DNA of 34,759 nucleotides from an uncultured Acetobacteraceae bacterium. GTDB taxonomy: Bacteria; Pseudomonadota; Alphaproteobacteria; Acetobacterales; Acetobacteraceae. Positions 26,316 through 34,759 of the stretch are shown here, piece by piece; the stretch's first letter is position 1; every line of letters begins with the position of its first letter. The position numbers and the translations under genes are program-made. The notes beneath the pieces are model-generated. The model had not been told where the DNA came from, searched no databases, and saw only the letters and a list, made by a program, of their open reading frames with translations. The DNA lies in NCBI GenBank assembly GCA_937873225.1, contig CALMVN010000239.1:1-34759 (forward strand), given 5' to 3'.

Positions 26316-27410
26316 ATGCCGGGCCTGTCCAAGCGGCCATCGAAGCCGGAGCTGATCGTCCATTCGGCCAGCCCGTTCAACGCCGAGCCGCGGCCGGACC
26401 GGCTGGCCGCGTCGTTCCTGACCGCCACTCCGGACTTCTACGTCCGCAGCCACGGCGACATTCCCGAACCGGACGGCCCTGCCCACCGCCTCGCCGTCGA
26501 CGGGCAGGTGGCAACCAGGCTGTCCGTGTCGGTCGCGGAGCTGGCGGCACGGTTCGCCGCGCACGAGGTCGAGGCGGCGCTGCAATGCGCCGGCAACCGG
26601 CGCGCCGACATGCAGGCGGTGCGTCCGACCACCGGCGACCCCTGGGGCGTGGGCGCGATCGGCAACGCCCGCTGGAGCGGGGTTCGCCTGGCCGACGTGC
26701 TGCGGGCGGCCGGCGTGGACGCGGGCGCCGACCTGCACGTCGCGTTCTCCTGCCTCGATCGGTGCGAGGTGGGCGGGGAGCGGTTCCGCTACGGCGCCTC
26801 GATCCCGCTCGCCAAGGCCCTGGCGCCCGAGGTTCTGCTCGCCACCGGCATGAACGGCGCCCCGCTGACGCCGGAGCACGGCTATCCGCTTCGCGCCGTG
26901 GTGCCGGGCTATGCCGGGGTGCGCAGCCCGAAATGGCTGTGCGCGATCACCGTGCGGCGCGAGCCCTCCGACAACCACATCCAGCAGCGCGACTACAGGC
27001 TGCTGCCGCCCGACGAGACGGGGGATGCGCCCGACTGGTCGCGCGGCGTCACCATCGACGAGATGCCGGTCAACGCCGCCATCTGCGTCCCGGCCCGCTG
27101 TGCCGAGCTGCCGGCCGGCCGGACCGAGGTGTCGGGCTGGGCGATGGCCTCGTCGCGCCGGGTCGCCCGTGTGGACGTGTCGTGCGACGGCGGCCGGCAC
27201 TGGCACCAGGCCAGCCTCCGGCACGGCGCGTCCCCCTGGAGCTGGACCCTGTGGCGGATCGCGCTCGACCTGCCCCGGGGCGGGCAAGAGCTGACGGTGC
27301 GCGCCTGGGACGCCGCCGGGCAGACCCAGCCCTCGACGCCGGAGGAGGTGTGGAACGTGAAGGGCTACCTCAGCACCGCCTGGCACCGCATCCGCGTCAC
27401 CGCGATCTGA
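26316..27410 (+). CDS. Sulfite oxidase-family molybdopterin oxidoreductase
   Basis: 'EAALQCAGNRRADMQ' Moco-ligand Cys motif, 'WGVGAIGNARWSGVRLADVLRAAGV', 'GYPLRAVVPGYAGVRSPKWLCAITV', C-terminal dimerisation domain 'AWDAAGQTQPSTPEEVWNVKGYLSTAWHRI'. Confidence 0.92.
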   Translation: MPGLSKRPSKPELIVHSASPFNAEPRPDRLAASFLTATPDFYVRSHGDIPEPDGPAHRLAVDGQVATRLSVSVAELAARFAAHEVEAALQCAGNRRADMQAVRPTTGDPWGVGAIGNARWSGVRLADVLRAAGVDAGADLHVAFSCLDRCEVGGERFRYGASIPLAKALAPEVLLATGMNGAPLTPEHGYPLRAVVPGYAGVRSPKWLCAITVRREPSDNHIQQRDYRLLPPDETGDAPDWSRGVTIDEMPVNAAICVPARCAELPAGRTEVSGWAMASSRRVARVDVSCDGGRHWHQASLRHGASPWSWTLWRIALDLPRGGQELTVRAWDAAGQTQPSTPEEVWNVKGYLSTAWHRIRVTAI

Positions 27411-27513
27411 ACGCCGTTCAGGATTCGCGCCGTCCTGCGGATGCAGCGCGACCCTTCCCGCGGCGTTGTCCGGGGCGCAGGCCGCTTCCGCGGCACGCCA
27501 GGGGGATCCTTCC

Positions 27514-28971
27514 ATGTCGGACCACGCGGACACGCCGACGCTGCACGACCTGCCGATCGGCCTGGACGCGACGGGGACGCGCCGGGAAACCGACTCCATG
27601 GGCGAGATCGCGGTGCCGGCGGACCGCTACTGGGGCGCCCAGGCGCAGCGCTCGCTGGAGCACTTCTCCATCGGCCAGGACCGCATGCCGATCGCCGTGT
27701 CGCGCGCCTACGGCATCGTCAAGAAGGCGGCGATGCTGGTGAACGCGGAGGAGGGCCGGCTGCCGCCGTGGAAGGCCGCCGCCATGCTCCGCGCCGCCGA
27801 CGAGGTGATCGACGGCCGGCTCGACGCGCACTTCCCGTTGTTCGTGTACCAGACCGGGTCGGGCACGCAGTCCAACATGAACTGCAACGAGGTGATCTCC
27901 AACCGGGCGATCCAGCTGCTCGGCGGCACGGTCGGCTCCAAGGTGCCGGTGCACCCGAACGACGACGTCAACATGGGCCAGTCCAGCAACGACACCTTTC
28001 CCGCCGCCATGCACGTGGCGACGCTCCAGGCGCTGGAGCACCGTCTGCTGCCCGAGCTCGACGCGCTCGCCGCCGCGATCGAGCGCAAGGCGGCCGAATG
28101 GCACGACGTGGTCAAGATCGGCCGCACCCACCTGCAGGACGCGGTGCCGCTCACCGTGGGCCAGGAATGGTCCGGCTACGCCCACCAGCTGCGCGACGCG
28201 ACCGCCGCCCTGCGTGGCACAGGGCGCGGCCTGCTGGAACTGGCCGTCGGCGGCACCGCGGTCGGCACCGGCATCGCGGCCCCTCCGGGCTTCGGCGTCC
28301 GCGTCGCCGCGCGCATCGCCGAGCTGACCGGGCAGCCGTTCGTGACCGCGCCGAACAAGTTCGCCGCCCAGGGCTCGCTGGACGCCATGGTGCGCGTGTC
28401 CGCCGCCCTGCGCGGCGTGGCGGTGGCGCTGATCAAGATCGCCAACGACATGCGCTGGCTGGCGTCGGGCCCGCGCTGCGGCCTGGGCGAGCTGCACCTG
28501 CCGGAGAACGAGCCCGGCTCCTCCATCATGCCGGGCAAGGTCAACCCGACCCAGTGCGAGGCGATCGTGATGATCGGCATCCAGGTGATCGGCGACGACA
28601 CCGCGGTCGCCTTCGCCGGCTCCCAGGGCAACTTCGAGCTGAACGCGATGCGCCCGGTGATCATCAACGACGTGCTGCGCTCGATCAACAACCTCCACGA
28701 CGGCGTGCGCAACTTCCGCCGCTACTCGGTGGAGGGCACCCGGCTCGACCGCGAGCGCATCGCCGAGCACCTCCGGAACTCGGTGATGCTGGTCACGGCG
28801 TTGTCGCCGGTGATCGGCTACGACGCCGCCGCCCGCATCGCGCACGAGGCGATGCAGCACGGCCTGACCCTGAAGCAGGCGGCACTGCGCTCCGGGCTGC
28901 TGTCGGAAGACGCGTTCGACCGGGCGGTGGATCCGCGCCAGCTGGTCGGGACCGGGCTCGCCGGCGCTTGA
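27514..28971 (+). CDS. fumC: Class II fumarate hydratase
   Basis: 'YQTGSGTQSNMNCNEVISNRA', 'VHPNDDVNMGQSSNDTFPAAMHVA', 'GSSIMPGKVNPTQCEA' signature. Confidence 0.96.
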   Translation: MSDHADTPTLHDLPIGLDATGTRRETDSMGEIAVPADRYWGAQAQRSLEHFSIGQDRMPIAVSRAYGIVKKAAMLVNAEEGRLPPWKAAAMLRAADEVIDGRLDAHFPLFVYQTGSGTQSNMNCNEVISNRAIQLLGGTVGSKVPVHPNDDVNMGQSSNDTFPAAMHVATLQALEHRLLPELDALAAAIERKAAEWHDVVKIGRTHLQDAVPLTVGQEWSGYAHQLRDATAALRGTGRGLLELAVGGTAVGTGIAAPPGFGVRVAARIAELTGQPFVTAPNKFAAQGSLDAMVRVSAALRGVAVALIKIANDMRWLASGPRCGLGELHLPENEPGSSIMPGKVNPTQCEAIVMIGIQVIGDDTAVAFAGSQGNFELNAMRPVIINDVLRSINNLHDGVRNFRRYSVEGTRLDRERIAEHLRNSVMLVTALSPVIGYDAAARIAHEAMQHGLTLKQAALRSGLLSEDAFDRAVDPRQLVGTGLAGA

Positions 28972-29064
28972 GGGTCCAGGCCGGATCGGGCGAAACGCTG
29001 CGCGAACGGGCGCAGGCGTGCCGGCCGATCTCCTCGACTGCTGGCGGCGCCTGCGTGATCGTGT

Positions 29065-29817
29065 TCAGAGCAGGCCGTTGCCGTTCCTTGACGCCTCCCG
29101 TGTCGGGATCGCTTGCGGGAAGCCCCAGTGCTCGACGAGCCTGCCGGCCTCGACGCGATACAGGTCGAGATATACGCAGGGTTCGCCGTCGTGCGTTCCC
29201 CTGGCGGCGATGAAGACGAGATCGCCCTGGCCTGCGAACAGCACGATCTCGTCGATCGTCCTCGACCGGGTCAGCACGGCGAGGTCGCGCTCGAAGGCAG
29301 CGACCCCGTCCCGGACGCCGGGCTCGTGGCGGATCTGAAGGTCGCCGGACATGTAGTCCTTGATCCGGTCGTGCCGTCCGCCGATGTGCACGGTCTCGTA
29401 GTAGTCCCGCACGACGGCCTTGTTCCTGTCCGCGTCCTGCCCACCCATGAACCCATTCGGCCCGTCGGTCTGGGTGTGCCCGTCCTCGTTCGGGGGAGCG
29501 GCGGGCGCCGCGAAACGCCAGTGCTCGACCAGGAGACCGTTCTCGAACCGGAACACGGCGAAGAACACCTCGCCCTCGTCGCCGACACCGCTCCGGCCAT
29601 GGGCCACGACGAACGGGCCGTCCTCGATCAGCCTTGCGATCTCCAGGCCGCCCGCCGGCCGGGCCGCCTGCTCGCGCAGCCCCTCCACGCCGTCCGCGAC
29701 AGCTGGATCGTGCTGGACGAACCCGTCCGGGCTCACGTCCCTGGTCGCCAAGTCCGCATCGCCGGACGAGACGCCCCGAAGCAGCGCCGCCGCCTTTTCC
29801 GCATTGTTCAACGCCAT
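29065..29817 (-). CDS. Tandem SnoaL-like / NTF2-fold protein
   Basis: Two repeats: 'FVQHDPAVADGVEGLREQ..FRFENGLLVEHWRF' and 'QIRHEPGVRDGVAAFERD..YRVEAGRLVEHWGF'. Confidence 0.85.
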   Translation of the reverse strand: MALNNAEKAAALLRGVSSGDADLATRDVSPDGFVQHDPAVADGVEGLREQAARPAGGLEIARLIEDGPFVVAHGRSGVGDEGEVFFAVFRFENGLLVEHWRFAAPAAPPNEDGHTQTDGPNGFMGGQDADRNKAVVRDYYETVHIGGRHDRIKDYMSGDLQIRHEPGVRDGVAAFERDLAVLTRSRTIDEIVLFAGQGDLVFIAARGTHDGEPCVYLDLYRVEAGRLVEHWGFPQAIPTREASRNGNGLL

Positions 29818-29840
29818 CTTCTACTTTCCGTCACGAGCCG

Positions 29841-30653
29841 CTACGCCACGAACCGGACCACGCCGCCATCGACGCGCAGCGCCGCCCCGCTGGTCGCGGA
29901 GGCCTGCTCCGAGCAGACGTAGACGATCATGCTGGCCACCTCGTCCGTGGTTGCGAACCGGCCGATGAGGCTGGTCGGCCGCGCCGCCTTCAGGAACGCC
30001 TGCTCCGCCTCGTCCTGCGTGATGCCCTGCGCCTGGGCCTGCTGCGCCATGAGGTTGCCCAGGATCTCGGACCGCGTCGGGCCGGGCAGGACGGCGTTGA
30101 CCGTCACGCCCGTGCCCGCGACCGCCTCGGCCAGGCCGCGCGAGACGGCGAGCTGCGCCGTCTTGGTCATGCCGTAGTCGAGCATCTCCCTCGGGACGTT
30201 GACCGCCGACTCGCTGCTGACGAACACGACGCGGCCCCAGCCCCGCCGCACCATACGCGGCAGGTAGTGGCGGGTCGCGCGCACGCCGCTCATCACGTTC
30301 AGCTGGAACAGGGCGAGCCAGTCCTCGTCGGGGATCTTCGCGATGTCCGCGACGCCGCCGTACTCCCGGATGAAGGCGGTGCCCACGTTGTTGACGAGGA
30401 TGTCGGCGTCCGGCGCCTGCGCGACCAGCGCCGCCACGCCCTCCACCGTCGACAGGTCCGCGGCGACGCCGGACACGTCGCTACCCGGAACGGACTGCCG
30501 GATCTGCCGCACCGCCTCGTCGACGCGCCCGTTGCCGCGCCCGTTGACGACCACCGCGGCGCCGGCCCGCGCCAGCCCTTCGGCGGTGGCGCGGCCGATG
30601 CCGGCGGTCGATCCGGTGACGATCGCCTTGCGGCCAGCCAGGTCGATGATCAT
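29841..30653 (-). CDS. SDR family oxidoreductase
   Basis: 'AIVTGSTAGIGRATAEGLARAGAAVVVNGR', 'NNVGTAFIREYG', 'DYGMTKTAQLAVSRGLAEAVAGTGVTVNAVLPGPTRSE'. Confidence 0.95.
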   Translation of the reverse strand: MIIDLAGRKAIVTGSTAGIGRATAEGLARAGAAVVVNGRGNGRVDEAVRQIRQSVPGSDVSGVAADLSTVEGVAALVAQAPDADILVNNVGTAFIREYGGVADIAKIPDEDWLALFQLNVMSGVRATRHYLPRMVRRGWGRVVFVSSESAVNVPREMLDYGMTKTAQLAVSRGLAEAVAGTGVTVNAVLPGPTRSEILGNLMAQQAQAQGITQDEAEQAFLKAARPTSLIGRFATTDEVASMIVYVCSEQASATSGAALRVDGGVVRFVA

Positions 30654-30707
30654 GGGGCAGCCCCTTGGATGACTGGATGAGGAAAGGAAGGCTCGTGCAG
30701 CACCCGT

Positions 30708-31325
30708 TCAGGCGGACCGGCTGCCGGCGAGCTTGACGAGATCCTGGAAGATCAAGGGCGCCCAGCTGTTGCCGCGCGCCTGGACCAGGGCTCCGCCCTC
30801 GGCCAGCCTGCCCAGCCTGACCGGGGCGAAGCCAAGGCGTTCGGCCAGCGCCTCGACCGGAACGGTTGCGTCCTCGTCGTCGCTCGACACGAAGACCACC
30901 CGCCGGCCGCCGCCGCCCGTGTCCGGATCGGCGGCCAGCGTCGCCGCGGGCAGATGGTTGAACGCCTTGACCAGCCTGGCGCCGGGAAAGGCGCGGGCGA
31001 CAACGGCGGAAGACGGCAGGCCGTCCAGCTCCTCGACCGGAACGCCGAACGCGTTCGTCACGTCGACAACCGTCCTGCCCTCCCAGCTGGCCGCAGCCTT
31101 CGCCACCTCCCGATGCTCCCGGAAGGGAACGGCCAGGAGGATGGTGTCGGCCGCCAGCGCCTCCTGCAGCGGCCTGGGCGTGACCGTCGGCCCGATTGCC
31201 GCGGCGTGCTGCGCCAGCGCCTCGGGCGGACGCCGGCTCGCCACCACCACGTCGAGGCGCTTGCGGGCGAACGCCGTGGCGAGCGCCTGGCCGACTGCGC
31301 CGAATCCGATGATCGCATAGGTCAT
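30708..31325 (-). CDS. NADPH-dependent F420 reductase-like NAD(P)-binding protein
   Basis: 'MTYAIIGFGAVGQALATAFARKRLDVVVASRRP', 'LAADTILLAVPFREHREVAKAAASWEGRTVVDVTNAFG', 'ARLVKAFNHLPAATLA'. Confidence 0.88.
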   Translation of the reverse strand: MTYAIIGFGAVGQALATAFARKRLDVVVASRRPPEALAQHAAAIGPTVTPRPLQEALAADTILLAVPFREHREVAKAAASWEGRTVVDVTNAFGVPVEELDGLPSSAVVARAFPGARLVKAFNHLPAATLAADPDTGGGGRRVVFVSSDDEDATVPVEALAERLGFAPVRLGRLAEGGALVQARGNSWAPLIFQDLVKLAGSRSA

Positions 31326-31390
31326 GGAGGTCTCCTGTTCGATGGAACTCAACCGCGGGATCCGGGCGCGACCCGCCCGGTGGCGCCGCG

Positions 31391-31879
31391 TCAGGCGCGT
31401 TCGCGTGCGACGGCGGCCCTGGCGAGGTCCTGGAGCAGCGTCTCGTGCGTGCGCCAGAAGATGTCGGGTGCCGGCTTCGCCAGCTCGACCCAGAGCGGCC
31501 CTCGCATCGTCTCCTCCGTCCAGAGGTGGGTGCCGCTCGCCGTGGGCGTGATGATCCAGGCATGGTAGGCGCGGGACGCTGTCGACGCCTTCGGGCCGCC
31601 ACCCCAGGCGATGCGCGTCGTCGGCTCGAACTCCTGGACCGAGGCGAGGACGTCCTGGCCGGCCAGGCTGGTCTCGAACCGCGTGCCGGGGCGGAACGTG
31701 TCGTGCCCGTCGAGCAGCCGGACGTGTTCGACCCCAGGGTAGAAGCCTGGCCAGGCCCGCGGATCGGTGAGCAGCGACCAGATCGTCCCGGGCGACGCCT
31801 CGACCTCGAGTTCGTTCGTGAAGTGGATGGGGCAGCGGCTGGGGGTCATGTCCTCCGGCCAGTTGATCGCTTCGAACAT
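31391..31879 (-). CDS. SRPBCC (START/Bet v1-like) domain protein
   Basis: 'NELEVEASPGTIWSLLTDPRAWPGFYPGVEHVRLLDGHDTFRPGTRFETSLAG..FEPTTRIAWGG..AYHAWIITPTASGTHLWTEETMRGP'. Confidence 0.85.
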   Translation of the reverse strand: MFEAINWPEDMTPSRCPIHFTNELEVEASPGTIWSLLTDPRAWPGFYPGVEHVRLLDGHDTFRPGTRFETSLAGQDVLASVQEFEPTTRIAWGGGPKASTASRAYHAWIITPTASGTHLWTEETMRGPLWVELAKPAPDIFWRTHETLLQDLARAAVARERA

Positions 31880-32060
31880 GTCGGTCTCCGAGCGTGCCGG
31901 AGGGTCGCCAGGCGGCCGGCGGCGCCGGTGGATCGCGGCCCTCGCCGTCGCGGTCCGCCGAACCTGGAGGCGACAGGAGCCGGACGGGAGACCGAACTTT
32001 CCAACATCGGTTGTGCGTTCGCGCACCGCTGCCCTGTCCCGGCGAATAGCGGCCGACGCC

Positions 32061-32954
32061 TCAGCCGGAGGGGGTCTGTCCCGCGAGCAGCGGCGCGTAG
32101 GTCGCCAGCCGTTCGGACGCGAACTCCGTGAAGGAGCGCACGCGCCTGGTCTTGCGGGTCTCGCCCTGCGTGAGCAGCCAGAGCGTGCCGTGCATGTGCA
32201 GGCTCGTGCCCGGCGCCCTGGCCAGCATCGGGTCAGGATCGCCGACGAAGCAGGGGAGCGTGGTCATCCCCAGTCCCTGGCGGACCGCGACGATCTGCGC
32301 GTCGGCGTTCGTGGTCCTGAACGGCACGCCTGCGGCCGTTATCTCGCCCTGGTGCGCCCAGTCGGCCAAGCCGATGTTGTCCTTCACGATCCAGCGGACC
32401 CGGTCGGTCCTGCCCGTCCGCCAGGCGGCGAGGAGGTCGCGGGACAGGTACACGCCGCCGAACAGATCTGGCCCCTTCAGGCCATAAAGGTTGGGCGGCA
32501 GGGTCTTGCGGTCATAGACCACGCGTACCGCGACGTCCGCCTCGCGGTTGGTGAGGTTCACCGGCTCGTCCAGCGACAGGACGCTCATCTCCACCTCCGG
32601 GTGCAGCCGCGCGAACTCGCCAAGGTCGGGCATGAGGAGATGGGTGGCGATCGTCGGCGCCATGGTCACCCGCAGCAGCCCCCGGACCCCCTGGTCGCGG
32701 CCGAGGACGCGCGCCTCCAGCTGGTTGGAGGACGCCTCCATCTCCCCGGCGAGCCCGACCACCTCCTCGCCTGCCCCAGTCATGCGGTATCCCGAGGGAA
32801 GCCTGTCGAACAGCCGCGCGCCCAGCCGTTCCTCCAGCTGGGCGACGCGCCTGAGCACGGTCGCATGGTTCACGCCCAGACGTTCCGCTGCCGCGCGCAC
32901 CGAACCGCCACGGGCGATGGCAAGGAAGTAGCGGACGTCGTCCCAGTCGATCAT
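32061..32954 (-). CDS. LysR family transcriptional regulator
   Basis: HTH 'MIDWDDVRYFLAIARGGSVRAAAERLGVNHATVLRRVAQLEERLGARLFDRLPSGYRMTGAGEEV'; LysR effector-domain body. Confidence 0.94.
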   Translation of the reverse strand: MIDWDDVRYFLAIARGGSVRAAAERLGVNHATVLRRVAQLEERLGARLFDRLPSGYRMTGAGEEVVGLAGEMEASSNQLEARVLGRDQGVRGLLRVTMAPTIATHLLMPDLGEFARLHPEVEMSVLSLDEPVNLTNREADVAVRVVYDRKTLPPNLYGLKGPDLFGGVYLSRDLLAAWRTGRTDRVRWIVKDNIGLADWAHQGEITAAGVPFRTTNADAQIVAVRQGLGMTTLPCFVGDPDPMLARAPGTSLHMHGTLWLLTQGETRKTRRVRSFTEFASERLATYAPLLAGQTPSG

Positions 32955-33130
32955 GCCTCGCTCCCGCGGCGCGCCCAGGTCTGCTTCCCGTGGGCGGGCA
33001 TCCGCCGCAGCCGGATCGTTTTCGCACAACCATCATGCGCTGTTCCGCACTGGGTGCCGAGCGAGGCCAGTCCCAACTCGCAGGCCGTGGGTTACGCCGC
33101 GACCAATGCACGGGAGCAGGAGAACGGACC

Positions 33131-33631
33131 ATGCTCGACCACGTGATCTACCCGCCGCAATACGATCCGCGGGTTTCGCCGATCTACGCGCTGAACGAGA
33201 TCGACGTGAAGGCGCCTGCGGCGGCAGTCTGGACGCTGCTGGTCGACGCCGAGAACTGGTCACGCTATTTCCCGCCCGAAGACCGGGTGAGGATCCTGAG
33301 CGGCGAGCCCGAGCTGAGGCTCGGAACCAGGTACAGCCGGGTGACGATCGGCTTTCCGATGCACCTGGTCGTGACGGAATGCGTGCCCGCCCGCAGGCTC
33401 TCGTGGTCGACAACCGTTGATGGCGACGACACCGGGTCGAGTGCCTTCCACGGCTGGGTCATCACGTCCACCGACGATGGCTGTCACGTGCTGAGCGAGG
33501 AAACGCAGCAGGGGCCCTGGTTTCTCGATCAGCTCGGGCACAAGCATCCCGGAGGCCTCTACAGCTACCACCAGGACTGGATCGAGGCGCTCGCGCGCGC
33601 GGCGGAAGCGCAGGCCGCCAGAACAGCCTGA
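33131..33631 (+). CDS. SRPBCC domain protein, paralogue of the 31391-31879 gene
   Basis: 'NEIDVKAPAAAVWTLLVDAENWSRYFPPEDRVRILSGEPELRLGTRYSRV..SAFHGWVITSTDDGCHVLSEETQQGPWFL'. Confidence 0.87.
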   Translation: MLDHVIYPPQYDPRVSPIYALNEIDVKAPAAAVWTLLVDAENWSRYFPPEDRVRILSGEPELRLGTRYSRVTIGFPMHLVVTECVPARRLSWSTTVDGDDTGSSAFHGWVITSTDDGCHVLSEETQQGPWFLDQLGHKHPGGLYSYHQDWIEALARAAEAQAARTA

Positions 33632-33663
33632 CGCACCCTGGACATCCACTCCGGATCGGATGC

Positions 33664-33685
33664 AGGCCCCGGTCGACCCGGGCCT
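33664..33685. terminator. Inverted repeat at a convergent gene junction (possible terminator)
   Basis: AGGCCC(33664-33669)..GGGCCT(33680-33685); no U-tract; overlaps the stop of the membrane protein gene. Confidence 0.3.
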
Positions 33686-34163
33686 AGCGGCTGCGGGGCA
33701 GCCCGAGCAGAGCCCGCACCAGACGCTGCGGCACCAGCAGGGCCGCGAGCGCCGAGGCGGCCAGCGGTGCGATGGTGTCGAGCGCCCACAGCGCCCGGTG
33801 GTCCATCACCAGCATCAGGCCGCGCTCCAGCAGGCGCGGCAGCAGCGCCATGCGCAGCAGCAGCAGGTCCACCAGCGGCAGCAGGAAGGCGACCAGCAGC
33901 TTCGGCCACACCCGGTCCGGCCTGCGGGCGGCCACGGCACCGATCAGCAGCCCGGCCGGCACCACTCCCTTCAGCAGGCCGAGCAGCCCGAGCCCGAACA
34001 GCACCGGCACCAGCACCACGGTGAACAGCAGCCAGCGCAGCAGCTCCCACGCGAACAGCGCGGTGATCGCGAACAGCGCCGCCGGCACCAGCAGCGTGTA
34101 CAGGGCCGCGAACACCAGCGTGGCCAGCAGGAGCCGGCCGATCGGCGGCGCGGGCGGAGGCAT
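33684..34163 (-). CDS. Hypothetical integral membrane protein
   Basis: MPPPAPPIGRLLLATLVFAALYTLLVPAALFAITALFAWELLRWLLFTVVLVPVLFGLGLL.. several hydrophobic segments; internal start chosen downstream of the terminator at 34177-34206. Confidence 0.65.
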   Translation of the reverse strand: MPPPAPPIGRLLLATLVFAALYTLLVPAALFAITALFAWELLRWLLFTVVLVPVLFGLGLLGLLKGVVPAGLLIGAVAARRPDRVWPKLLVAFLLPLVDLLLLRMALLPRLLERGLMLVMDHRALWALDTIAPLAASALAALLVPQRLVRALLGLPRSR

Positions 34164-34176
34164 ACTGCCGGACAGC

Positions 34177-34206
34177 AAAAAGCCGCCCGGCGGGAGGCCG
34201 GGCGGC
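34177..34206 (-). terminator. Intrinsic terminator downstream of ferredoxin
   Basis: Minus strand GCCGCCCGGC-CTCCC-GCCGGGCGGC-TTTTT, perfect 10-bp stem (34182-34191/34197-34206), U-tract 34177-34181. Confidence 0.9.
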
Positions 34207-34234
34207 TCGTCGCGGTCCGGAACCGGCGGGAGCG

Positions 34235-34570
34235 TCAGCTGTGCGGCTGGGCCGAGAACAGCTCGGCCTTGCCGGGCTTGTCCTTCCACTCGTCCGCGTC
34301 CGCCGGCGGCGTGCCCTTGCGGGTGATGTTGGGCCAGCTCTTGGAATAGTTCGCGTTGGCTTCCGCCCAGGCGCCGGCGCGGTCGTCGCTGTCGGGCAGG
34401 ATCGCCTCGGCCGGGCATTCCGGCTCGCACACGCCGCAATCGATGCATTCGTCGGGGTTGATGACGAGCATGTTCTCGCCCGCATAGAAGCAGTCCACCG
34501 GACACACCTCGACGCAGTCCATGTACTTGCAGCGGATGCAGTTCTCGGTGACCACGTAGGTCATCGCCAT
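34235..34570 (-). CDS. fdxA: Seven-iron (3Fe-4S/4Fe-4S) ferredoxin
   Basis: [55 protein letters not shown]; likely start MTYVV at 34564. Confidence 0.95.
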   Translation of the reverse strand: MAMTYVVTENCIRCKYMDCVEVCPVDCFYAGENMLVINPDECIDCGVCEPECPAEAILPDSDDRAGAWAEANANYSKSWPNITRKGTPPADADEWKDKPGKAELFSAQPHS

Positions 34571-34712
34571 CTCCGATCATGCGGCAGAAACATCCGCCGG
34601 CCACGCGTGAATGCAGCAGCCGCCTGGCCCGAGGCGGGCCGGCGGCGGGCGCGACATATGGGAGGGTTTCCCGGACAGCGCAAGACGAGCGCGCCAGTCG
34701 GCCGGAACCTCC

Positions 34713-34759
34713 TCAGCCGGGAACCTCCTCGTACAGCAGGCGCGCCTCCGCCGCCGGCC
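34713..34759 (-). CDS. C-terminal end of an unidentified protein (truncated by the window edge)
   Basis: Minus-strand reading ..PAAEARLLYEEVPG*; only ~14 codons visible. Confidence 0.3.
   Translation of the reverse strand, partial: PAAEARLLYEEVPG

Noticed and set aside
24629-26428. 599-aa minus ORF opposite the aldehyde dehydrogenase
   Set aside because: Antisense shadow ORF; the plus strand encodes a clear ALDH.
27418-28860. 480-aa minus ORF opposite fumC
   Set aside because: H/V/D/G-rich shadow of fumC without domain support.

Overview
High-GC window, probably Alphaproteobacteria/Rhodospirillales (Acetobacteraceae-like; inferred from gene content and composition). Its core is a flagellar cluster (~3.86-16.66 kb): FlgN-like, FlgJ-type rod-binding protein and flgI on the minus strand; fliX and a dksA-like gene on plus; flgH-flgA-flgG-flgF on minus; then a divergent plus-strand operon fliL-fliM-DUF6468-like-motE-like-cheZ-like and a 975-aa secreted AMIN/helical-repeat-like protein. 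Left flank: mtnA, a DUF2272-like lipoprotein and an Arg/Thr/Ala-rich histone-H1-like protein. Right flank: speD and speE (polyamines), glutathione peroxidase and nitroreductase, a hybrid histidine kinase, saccharopine dehydrogenase and an ALDH (possible lysine catabolism), a sulfite oxidase-family molybdoenzyme, fumC, a SnoaL/SDR/F420-reductase-like/SRPBCC/LysR/SRPBCC accessory cluster, and a 7Fe ferredoxin. The best non-coding signals are (i) two TTAA-N7-TTAA CtrA-type boxes 53 bp apart in the flgF/fliL divergent intergenic region, and (ii) a 5' leader upstream of speD with nested long-range stems and competing pairings that resembles a cis-regulatory RNA. No CRISPR array, transposase, integrase, rRNA or tRNA was recognised.
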